A stretch of 27,974 nucleotides of DNA from the NCBI GenBank assembly GCA_900547595.1, contig URHE01000020.1, positions 1 through 27,974 of the forward strand, read 5' to 3'. The notes beneath the pieces are model-generated. The model searched no databases. It saw only the letters and a list, made by a program, of their open reading frames with translations, and was not told where the DNA came from. The stretch is from an uncultured Desulfovibrio sp. (GTDB lineage Bacteria; Desulfobacterota; Desulfovibrionia; Desulfovibrionales; Desulfovibrionaceae). Below are positions 21,794-27,974 of the stretch, in pieces (position 1 is the first letter of the stretch; each line of letters starts with the position of its first letter). The position numbers and the translations under genes are program-made.

Positions 21794-23094
21794 GCGTGCA
21801 GGAAACGTCCCGCGGCTTCAGCCGCATCAAGGGCTTCGCGGACCTCTTCCCGCCGGAGAGCGAAGCGTTTTCGCGCATGGAAGCCTGCGGGCGGGAGATT
21901 TTTTCCCGTTACGGATTTGCGGAATTGCGGACGCCGCTCCTGGAGTTCACGGGCCTGTTCCAGCGCTCCATCGGCGCGGAGACGGACGTGGTGCAAAAGG
22001 AGATGTACACCTTCGCGGACCGCAGGGGCCGCTCCGTGACCCTGCGCCCGGAGGCCACGGCGGGAGTCATGCGCGCCTGCATCGAGGCCGGTCTTGCCGA
22101 TGCCAGGAGCGGCGCGCGCCGCTTTTTCACCATGGGGCCCATGTTCCGCTATGAGCGGCCGCAAAAGGGCAGGATGCGGCAGTTCCACCAGATCAACTGC
22201 GAATGCCTAGGCACGGAAAGCCCGTTTGCGGATGCCGAGCTCATTGCCATGCTCTGGCGCTTTCTCCGGACGCTGGGCATCGCGGACCTGACGCTCAAGC
22301 TCAATTCCCTGGGCTGCGCCGCCTGCCGTCCGGCCTATATGGCCGCCCTGCGCGACCATCTCGCCCGGCTGGACGCCGGCGCCCTGTGCGAGGACTGCCG
22401 CCGCCGCGTGCGGAGCAATCCCCTGCGCGTGCTGGACTGCAAGCAGCCCGGCTGCCGCGCCCTCACGGAGGGAGCGCCGCGTCTGTTGGACCACAATTGC
22501 CCGGATTGCCGCCGCCATTTTGACACGGTGCTGGAACTGCTTGGCCGGGAAAACATCACGCCGGAGATCGACCACCGCCTGGTGCGCGGTCTGGATTATT
22601 ACTGCCGCACCACCTTTGAGGTGGTGAGCGGCCACATCGGCGCGCAGACGGCGGTTGCAGGCGGCGGCCGCTATGACGGCCTCACGGCCCAGCTGGGCGG
22701 CCCGGATGCGCCCGGCGTGGGCTTTGCCTGCGGCATGGAGCGTCTGGCGCTCCTGCTCCCCGCGTGCGCGCCCGCTGCCCCGGACTTCTTCATCGTGGCC
22801 CCGGACGAAAGCGCCCGCGCCCAGGCCTTCGCCCTGGCCGAGGCGTTGCGCGGCCTCGGCCTTGGCGGGGAGCTCGAATACGGCGGTGGCTCCTTCAAGA
22901 GCCTCATGCGCAAGGCCGCCAAAAGCGGCGCGCGGTTTTGCTGCATCATCGGCCCGGACGAGGCCGCGGCGGGATGCGTGAGCATCCGCAGCATGGAAAG
23001 CGGCGAGCAGATCACCCTGCCGCAGGCGGAAGCGCCCGCCCGGCTTGCTGAGCTTGTTGCCGCTTTGCCTACCACCCCGAACCACAACGGATAA
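21790..23094 (+). CDS. hisS: Histidyl-tRNA synthetase
   Basis: HisRS is a class IIa synthetase charging tRNA-His. The product is 434 aa, the usual bacterial length. Motif 1 lies near YGFAELRTPLLEFTGLF. Motif 2 is FRYERPQKGRMRQFHQ from residue 119. The histidine-specific HisA motif is LVRGLDYYCRTTFEV from about 264, followed by GGGRYDGL and motif 3 in GVGFACGMERLAL. A C-terminal anticodon-binding domain starts near PDFFIVAPDESARAQ. A Cys-rich insertion (CAACRPAY, CEDCRRR, CKQPGC, CPDCRRHF, about 177-245) resembles that in many bacterial HisRS. The ATG overlaps the purF stop as ATGA, implying translational coupling. Confidence 0.97.
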   Translation: MSVQETSRGFSRIKGFADLFPPESEAFSRMEACGREIFSRYGFAELRTPLLEFTGLFQRSIGAETDVVQKEMYTFADRRGRSVTLRPEATAGVMRACIEAGLADARSGARRFFTMGPMFRYERPQKGRMRQFHQINCECLGTESPFADAELIAMLWRFLRTLGIADLTLKLNSLGCAACRPAYMAALRDHLARLDAGALCEDCRRRVRSNPLRVLDCKQPGCRALTEGAPRLLDHNCPDCRRHFDTVLELLGRENITPEIDHRLVRGLDYYCRTTFEVVSGHIGAQTAVAGGGRYDGLTAQLGGPDAPGVGFACGMERLALLLPACAPAAPDFFIVAPDESARAQAFALAEALRGLGLGGELEYGGGSFKSLMRKAAKSGARFCCIIGPDEAAAGCVSIRSMESGEQITLPQAEAPARLAELVAALPTTPNHNG

Positions 23095-23097
23095 TCC

Positions 23098-24972
23098 ATG
23101 GACATCCCCAAGACGCAGGAACTGCAAGATCTGCAGCAGGAACACAGTAAATTCGTCACCGGCCTCGGCGGCTGGAAGCGCAGCCACGATTGCGGCAGCC
23201 TCACGCTGGCCGACAACGGGGCCGATGTCTGCCTCATGGGCTGGGTACAGTACCGGCGTGACCACGGCGGCCTCATCTTTGTGGACCTGCGCGACCGCGC
23301 CGGCCTCACCCAGGTGGTGTTCAGCCCGGACATCGCGCCCGCGGCCCATGAAAACGCCCACATCCTCCGCAGTGAATACGTCATCGCCATCAGGGGGCGC
23401 GTGCGCCCGCGGCCCGAGGGCATGCGCAATCCCTCCATGCCCACGGGCGAGATCGAGGTGGTGGCGCATGAATGGAAGCTGCTCAACACCTCCAAAACGC
23501 CGCCCTTCCCCATTGAGGATCGCGCCGACGCGGGCGAGAACCTGCGCCTTGCCAATCGCGCCCTGGACCTCAGGCGCCCCCGGATGCAGGCCGCATTGCG
23601 GTTGCGGCATACCGTGGCCCAGGCCATGCGCCGCTATCTGGACGAGAAGGGCTTTGTGGAGGTGGAAACGCCGGTGCTCACCAAATCCACCCCTGAGGGG
23701 GCGCGCGATTTTCTGGTGCCGAGCCGCCTCAATCCCGGCGAGTTCTATGCCCTCCCGCAGTCGCCGCAGCTCTTCAAGCAGCTGCTCATGGTGGCCGGGT
23801 TTGACCGTTATTTCCAGATCGTGCGCTGCTTCCGCGACGAAGACCTGCGCGCCGACCGCCAGCCGGAATTCACGCAGGTGGACCTGGAAATGAGCTTTGT
23901 GGACGAGGAAGACGTCATGGCCGTGGCCGAAGGGCTCATGGCCGCCGTGTTCCACGCGGCGCTGGGCCGCGAGCTTGCCCTGCCCTTCCCGCGCATGACG
24001 TGGGAGGAGGCCATGGCCCGCTATGGCGTGGACAAGCCGGATACCCGCTTCGGGCTGGAGCTGCATGACATCACGGCCCATGTGCGCGGCTCGGGCTTCA
24101 AGCTCTTCAGCCAGGCGAAGCTCGTCAAGGCCATGCGCGTGCCCGGCGGCGAGCGCCTGACGCGCAAGGAGATCGACGACCTCACGGAATTTGTGCGCAT
24201 CTACGGCGCCCAGGGCCTCGCCTGGATCAAGATCCGCGAGAACGAATGGCAGTCGCCCATCGCCAAGTTCCTGTCCGAAACGGAGCGGGCAGCCATTGCC
24301 CGCGAGCTGGGCCTTGAAGTGGGCGACATCGTCTTTTTCCAGGCGGGCGATCCCGCCATGGTCAATGCGGCGCTGGGCAACCTGCGCGTGCATCTGGGGC
24401 ACCAGCTGGGGCTGATCCCGGAGGACAGCTTCAACCTCCTCTGGGTGACGCGATTCCCGCTGTTTGAATACAGCGAGGAGGAAAAGCGCTTTGTGGCCTG
24501 CCACCATCCCTTCACCTCACCTGCCGAAGGGCACGAGGCGCTCATGGCCACGGACCCCGGCGCCGCCCGCGCGCGGGCCTATGATCTGGTGCTCAACGGC
24601 AACGAGGTGGGCGGCGGTTCCATCCGCATCCACCGGGCGGACGCGCAGCGCGCCATGTTCACGGCGCTTGGCTTTTCCCCCGAGGCGGCGGAGGCGCAGT
24701 TCGGCTTCCTCCTTCAGGCTCTGGAGCAGGGCGCGCCCCCGCACGGCGGCCTCGCGTTCGGCCTTGACAGGCTGGTCATGCTGCTTTCCGGCGCTTCGAG
24801 CATCCGCGATGTCATTGCCTTCCCCAAGACGCAGAAGGCCACCTGCCTGCTCACGCAGGCGCCCTCGCCGGTTTCCGCGGCGCAGTTGCGGGAGCTTGGC
24901 CTGCGCCTGCGCGAGACCGCGCAGGAGGCGCGCAAGCCCGGCGGCGACGCCGCGCAGGGCGCGGAGGTCTGA
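23098..24972 (+). CDS. aspS: Aspartyl-tRNA synthetase, probably non-discriminating
   Basis: This is a class IIb synthetase of the bacterial type with a GAD insertion. It is 624 aa from the ATG at 23098, 3 bp after hisS; the N-terminus is about 25 residues longer than usual and the ribosome-binding site is weak. The anticodon-binding OB fold starts near WKRSHDCGSLT. It contains QYRRDHGGLIF, with His56 where E. coli has Leu, and RPRPEGMRNPSMPTGEIEV with Gly109. His and Gly at these two places are the residues associated with non-discriminating enzymes that also charge tRNA-Asn, for later amidation by GatCAB. Motif 2 is in FRDEDLRADRQPEFTQ and motif 3 in GLAFGLDRLVMLL. Catalysis is certain; the dual specificity is an inference. 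Confidence 0.96.
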   Translation: MDIPKTQELQDLQQEHSKFVTGLGGWKRSHDCGSLTLADNGADVCLMGWVQYRRDHGGLIFVDLRDRAGLTQVVFSPDIAPAAHENAHILRSEYVIAIRGRVRPRPEGMRNPSMPTGEIEVVAHEWKLLNTSKTPPFPIEDRADAGENLRLANRALDLRRPRMQAALRLRHTVAQAMRRYLDEKGFVEVETPVLTKSTPEGARDFLVPSRLNPGEFYALPQSPQLFKQLLMVAGFDRYFQIVRCFRDEDLRADRQPEFTQVDLEMSFVDEEDVMAVAEGLMAAVFHAALGRELALPFPRMTWEEAMARYGVDKPDTRFGLELHDITAHVRGSGFKLFSQAKLVKAMRVPGGERLTRKEIDDLTEFVRIYGAQGLAWIKIRENEWQSPIAKFLSETERAAIARELGLEVGDIVFFQAGDPAMVNAALGNLRVHLGHQLGLIPEDSFNLLWVTRFPLFEYSEEEKRFVACHHPFTSPAEGHEALMATDPGAARARAYDLVLNGNEVGGGSIRIHRADAQRAMFTALGFSPEAAEAQFGFLLQALEQGAPPHGGLAFGLDRLVMLLSGASSIRDVIAFPKTQKATCLLTQAPSPVSAAQLRELGLRLRETAQEARKPGGDAAQGAEV

Positions 24973-24978
24973 AAGGGC

Positions 24979-25497
24979 ATGCTGCTGGACATCGTCACCT
25001 ATCCCGATCCGCGGCTCAAGGAGCGGTGCGCGCCGGTGGACGCGATCACGGACGAGATCCGCCAGCTGGCCGCCGACATGACGGAAACCATGTACGCCGC
25101 GCCCGGCGTGGGCCTTGCCGCGCCCCAGGTGGGAAAGTCCCTGCGCCTGCTGGTCATGGACCCCGGTGTCCAGGAAGGGGAGCGCCGGCCGCGCGTGCTC
25201 GTCAATCCGGTGCTGGAGCCTCTGGGCGAGGTCATCGTCAGCGAGCAGGAAGGCTGTCTTTCGGTGCCGCTCAACTATCGCGCCGATGTGCCCCGCTGGA
25301 GCCGCGTGCGCCTGCGCGCCACGGACCTTGACGGCACGACCATTGACGAGGAGCTGGAGGGCTTCGCCGCCGTTGTGGTCCAGCACGAGGTGGATCATCT
25401 GGACGGTACGCTCTTCATCGACCGCATGAGCCGCCTGCGGCGCACGCTCTATGACGGCAAGGTAAAAAAATGGCTCAGGCGCAAGACTGCCGGATAG
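24979..25497 (+). CDS. def: Peptide deformylase
   Basis: Def removes the formyl group from new protein N-termini. It is 172 aa, typical length. All three family motifs are present: GVGLAAPQ (43-50), EGCLS (91-95) and QHEVDH (135-140). Metal ligands are Cys93, His136 and His140, and the catalytic residue is Glu137. The start at 24979 follows AAAGGGC and lies 6 bp after aspS. The C-terminus is basic (KVKKWLRRKTAG). The last 28 bp overlap the start of fmt in another frame. Pairing with fmt, which adds the formyl group, is common in bacteria. Confidence 0.97.
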   Translation: MLLDIVTYPDPRLKERCAPVDAITDEIRQLAADMTETMYAAPGVGLAAPQVGKSLRLLVMDPGVQEGERRPRVLVNPVLEPLGEVIVSEQEGCLSVPLNYRADVPRWSRVRLRATDLDGTTIDEELEGFAAVVVQHEVDHLDGTLFIDRMSRLRRTLYDGKVKKWLRRKTAG

Positions 25498-26477
25498 TCT
25501 TTATGGGCACCCCCGACTTCGCGGCGGTGGTGCTGGAGCGGCTTCTTTGCCTTGAACGGGCGCGCGTGGCCTGCGTCTATACCCAGCCGGACAGGCCGCG
25601 CGGACGGGGAATGAGGCTCGTGCCGTCGCCGGTGAAAACGCTGGCGGAGGGGCACGGCCTTGAGGTGCGCCAGCCGGAGAATTTCAGGAGCGCGGAGGAG
25701 CGGGAACGGCTTGCCGCGCTCGCGCCCGACCTGCTCGTGGTGGCGGCCTACGGCCTGCTTTTGCCCGGGGCCGTGCTGGACGCGGCGCGCATCGCCCCGC
25801 TCAATGTGCATGCGTCGCTTTTGCCGCGCTATCGCGGCGCGGCCCCCATCCAGCGCGCCATCATGGAAAACTGGGGGCCGGACGCCGTGACCGGCGTTTC
25901 GCTCATGCGCATGGAACCAAGCCTGGATACCGGCCCGGTCTATGCCCGGAAGGCTGTGCCCATCGCCGGGCGCACAGCGGGGGAACTGACGGCTGTCCTG
26001 GCCCGCGAGGGCGCGGAACTGCTGGCCGGGACGCTGGACGGCATCGTGGCGGGCACCGTGGCCGCCGTGCCCCAGGATGCCTCCGCCGCCACCTATGCGG
26101 CCAAGCTCTCCAAGGCGGACGGCCAGGTGGACTGGAAGCTTCCCGTGGCGCGGGTCGATGCGCTCGTGCGCGGCGTCACCCCGGCTCCGGGCGGCCGCGC
26201 GCGGGTCATGCTTCAGGGCGCGGCGGAGCCGCTGGAACTGCGCATTCTGGCCGGGCACGCGGCGGACGCGTCTGCGGAGGGCACTCTTCCCCCGGCGGGA
26301 AGTATCGCAAAGGTCTTTGGCGGCCTTGGCGTGGCCTGCGCTGACGGTTTCTACATGCTGGACCGAGTGCGGCCCACAGGGCGCAAGGACATGACGGGCA
26401 TGGACTTTGCCAACGGCTATGCCCCTGTGCGGGCGCTGGGGCCGGAGGCGCCTGTGCCGCCGGGGGCTACGGCCTGA
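25470..26477 (+). CDS. fmt: Methionyl-tRNA formyltransferase
   Basis: Fmt formylates Met-tRNA(fMet) using 10-formyltetrahydrofolate. It is 335 aa. The start at 25470 lies inside def (28-bp overlap), with AAGG upstream; the family start pattern RIVFMGTPDFAA begins at residue 8. The Rossmann-type catalytic domain carries Asn112 and His114 in LNVHASLLPRYRGAAPI and Asp153 in MRMEPSLDTGPV, matching the E. coli triad Asn106, His108 and Asp144. RPRGRG near 42-47 is the family's basic loop. The C-terminal oligonucleotide-binding domain (about 215-320) contains WKLPVARVDALVRGVTPAPG. It forms the def-fmt pair of the rightward operon. Confidence 0.97.
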   Translation: MAQAQDCRIVFMGTPDFAAVVLERLLCLERARVACVYTQPDRPRGRGMRLVPSPVKTLAEGHGLEVRQPENFRSAEERERLAALAPDLLVVAAYGLLLPGAVLDAARIAPLNVHASLLPRYRGAAPIQRAIMENWGPDAVTGVSLMRMEPSLDTGPVYARKAVPIAGRTAGELTAVLAREGAELLAGTLDGIVAGTVAAVPQDASAATYAAKLSKADGQVDWKLPVARVDALVRGVTPAPGGRARVMLQGAAEPLELRILAGHAADASAEGTLPPAGSIAKVFGGLGVACADGFYMLDRVRPTGRKDMTGMDFANGYAPVRALGPEAPVPPGATA

Positions 26478-26479
26478 TC

Positions 26480-27307
26480 ATGTGGCCCGCCAAGTCGCCG
26501 CATTCCCTGCCGCGCGGGCAGTATGGCGGGGGCCGCAAGCGTATTTTCATTGGCCTCATGGTGGCCAGCTGCCTCGCCTTCTGTCTGGTGATCTTCGCGT
26601 TTCTAGTGCTGCCGTGGCTGGTGCCGGGCGGCGTCACCGCAACATGGCTGCCGTTGTTGAGCGTAAGCTGCGGCCTTGCGGTCATCGCCCTGCTGGCATG
26701 GCTCTGCGCCACGCTCATCTTCCATATTTACACCGGGCGCCGGCTGCCGGGCATTTGCCGGGTGCGGCATGTGCTTGTGCGCCTTTTCCTGCCGCTCATG
26801 GAAAGCCTGGGGCGCGTGTGCGGCATCGAGCGCAATGCCGTGCGCCGTTCCTTTGTCAAGGTGAACAATGAACTGGTGCTTGCGGAAGGCATGCGGGTTC
26901 GCGCGCGGGACCTGCTGCTTCTGCTGCCCCATTGCGTCCAGAACAGCCGCTGCCGGCACCGCGTCTCTCCGGAGACGGACAACTGCCGCCGTTGCGGGGC
27001 CTGCCAGATCGGGCCGTTGCTGGACCTTCGGGACCGTTTCGGCTTTCGCCTTGCCGTAGCCACGGGCGGCACCATCGCGCGCCGCATCGTTGTTGAATGC
27101 CGCCCCGCCTGCATCGTGGCCGTGGCCTGCGAGCGCGACCTTGTTTCCGGCATCCAGGACAGTTATCCCCTGCCGGTTTTCGGCGTCCTCAATGAGCGGC
27201 CGCACGGCCCCTGCCGGGATACGCTCGTGCCGCTGGCGGCTGTGGAGGAGGCTTTGGCGCGTTTTCTGCTCCCGGGGGACGCTCCTGATGCGGCGGCGCG
27301 GCCATGA
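26480..27307 (+). CDS. DUF116 membrane protein with cysteine clusters
   Basis: The product is 275 aa, starting 2 bp after the fmt stop. There are two membrane helices at about 22-48 and 57-83, then a cytoplasmic domain. That domain contains Cys152, Cys158, Cys169, Cys172 and Cys175 (LPHCVQNSRC, then CRRCGAC) and a second cluster of Cys207, Cys211 and Cys217 in ECRPACIVAVACERDL. This pattern is that of the DUF116 family, common in anaerobes. Eight cysteines in these spacings suggest metal or iron-sulfur binding, which is an inference. The biochemical role is unknown. Its position between fmt and rsmB is a repeated neighbourhood, and its stop overlaps the rsmB start by 4 bp. Confidence 0.9.
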   Translation: MWPAKSPHSLPRGQYGGGRKRIFIGLMVASCLAFCLVIFAFLVLPWLVPGGVTATWLPLLSVSCGLAVIALLAWLCATLIFHIYTGRRLPGICRVRHVLVRLFLPLMESLGRVCGIERNAVRRSFVKVNNELVLAEGMRVRARDLLLLLPHCVQNSRCRHRVSPETDNCRRCGACQIGPLLDLRDRFGFRLAVATGGTIARRIVVECRPACIVAVACERDLVSGIQDSYPLPVFGVLNERPHGPCRDTLVPLAAVEEALARFLLPGDAPDAAARP

Positions 27308-27974
27308 AGGCCGCGAAAACGCCTTCGGGGCGCAGCGGAAGCCCTTCCGTCCGGCAGGGGGCGGATGGCCGCGAACTTGCGGTTCGCGCTCTGGAACTCA
27401 TGGATGAGGGCATGCCCGTTCAGGCCGCCGTGGACGCGGTGCTGGCGGGGAGCGATCCGCCAGCCCGCGAGCGGCGCCTCTGTTCGGAACTGGTCTATGG
27501 CTGCGCGCGGGAACGCATCCGCTGTGATGTCATTCTCAGGCGCCTGCTGCGGCGTCCCGGCGGTCTGCCCCGGTCCATGCGCCACTGCCTCGCCATTGCG
27601 GTCCACAGCCTGCTTTTTCAGGACCGCATTCCCCCGCATGCCGCCATTTCCACGGCGGTGCGCCAGGTGGAACGACGCTATGGCGCCCGGCTCGCCGGAG
27701 TGGCCAACGGCGCATTGCGTTCCCTGCAGCGTCTGGGCCAGGCGCCGCTGGAGGCGGCGTGGTATGAGGAGGCGCGGGACGCGCCCGGCCAACGGACATG
27801 GCGCGCCGCCTGCCGCTTTTGGAGCATGCCGCCGGTGATTGCGGAACTCTGGCGCGCTGCCTATGGCGAAGAGACCGCGCTGGCGCTCATGCGGCGGAGC
27901 TTCCGGCGCCCGTGGACAGGCGTCCGCATCAATGCCGCTCATCCCCGGGCAGCGGCCGTGCGCCTGGCACTGGA
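27304..27974 (+). CDS. rsmB: 16S rRNA (cytosine-5) methyltransferase RsmB, N-terminal part
   Basis: RsmB methylates C967 of 16S rRNA with S-adenosylmethionine. The gene is cut by the right edge, and 223 codons are visible. The ATG at 27304 overlaps the DUF116 stop (ATGA). After a basic, Ser-rich start, residues about 20-150 form a NusB-like RNA-binding domain: GRELAVRALELMDEG, then RRLCSELVYGCARERIRCDV, HCLAIAVHSLLFQDRIPPHA and VANGALRSLQR. Then comes the start of the RsmB/RsmF linker domain, with FWSMPPVIAELWRAAYGEET and the VRINAAH segment. The catalytic methyltransferase domain with its two cysteines lies outside the window. NusB alone is excluded because the chain continues into the RsmB-specific region. 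Confidence 0.92.
   Translation, partial: MKAAKTPSGRSGSPSVRQGADGRELAVRALELMDEGMPVQAAVDAVLAGSDPPARERRLCSELVYGCARERIRCDVILRRLLRRPGGLPRSMRHCLAIAVHSLLFQDRIPPHAAISTAVRQVERRYGARLAGVANGALRSLQRLGQAPLEAAWYEEARDAPGQRTWRAACRFWSMPPVIAELWRAAYGEETALALMRRSFRRPWTGVRINAAHPRAAAVRLAL

Noticed and set aside
1..27974. CRISPR array, rRNA operon, complete insertion sequence or prophage
   Set aside because: No regularly spaced repeats, no rRNA sequence, no transposase or integrase and no phage structural genes are seen in the window.

Overview
The window is high-GC bacterial chromosome that most resembles the Desulfovibrio group (Desulfovibrionaceae). This placement rests on gene order (lspA-ileS; dnaA-dnaN-gyrB-small membrane gene-gyrA-purF-hisS-aspS-def-fmt-DUF116-rsmB), Gram-negative lipoproteins and base composition. 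It is an inference, not a database match. The window is probably at or near the replication origin. Core genes left of about 11.04 kb run leftward and all genes right of 11.29 kb run rightward. The divergent gap between them holds two DnaA-box sequences facing each other and divergent promoters.

Left core block (1-4032, minus strand): ileS, lspA, a 66-residue membrane protein with a PLDc_N-type domain and the start of a coiled-coil lipoprotein form a tight leftward operon with 4-bp ATGA overlaps.

Accessory block (about 4.3-9.0 kb): an island lies between ileS and a tRNA-Pro(GGG) gene. It is much more AT-rich than its surroundings, especially 5.4-8.7 kb. It contains (i) an orphan gene behind a near-perfect 24-bp palindrome, apparently broken by one extra C; (ii) a ParE/RelE-type toxin remnant; (iii) a small opposite-strand ORF with a very strong Shine-Dalgarno sequence but AUC where AUG is expected; (iv) a perfect 19-bp hairpin; (v) an intact two-gene leftward cassette encoding a coiled-coil protein (428 aa) and a protein (501 aa) with a possible PD-(D/E)XK-like core fused to a glycine-rich hydrophobic region; (vi) a WYL-domain regulator remnant. 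The cassette is the best candidate for an undescribed system.

Origin-proximal block (9.06-11.29 kb): tRNA-Pro with its promoter and terminator, a 74-aa orphan, and an M23 envelope peptidase, all leftward, followed by the divergent dnaA control region.

Right core block (11.29-27.97 kb, plus strand): a divergent DnaA, DnaN, GyrB, a three-helix membrane protein and GyrA serve replication and DNA topology. They are followed by a closely packed run of a TPR lipoprotein, purF, hisS, aspS (with non-discriminating-type residues), def, fmt, a DUF116 membrane protein and the start of rsmB. This run links purine synthesis, tRNA charging, N-formylmethionine handling and rRNA methylation. Several neighbours overlap by 4-28 bp, suggesting translational coupling.
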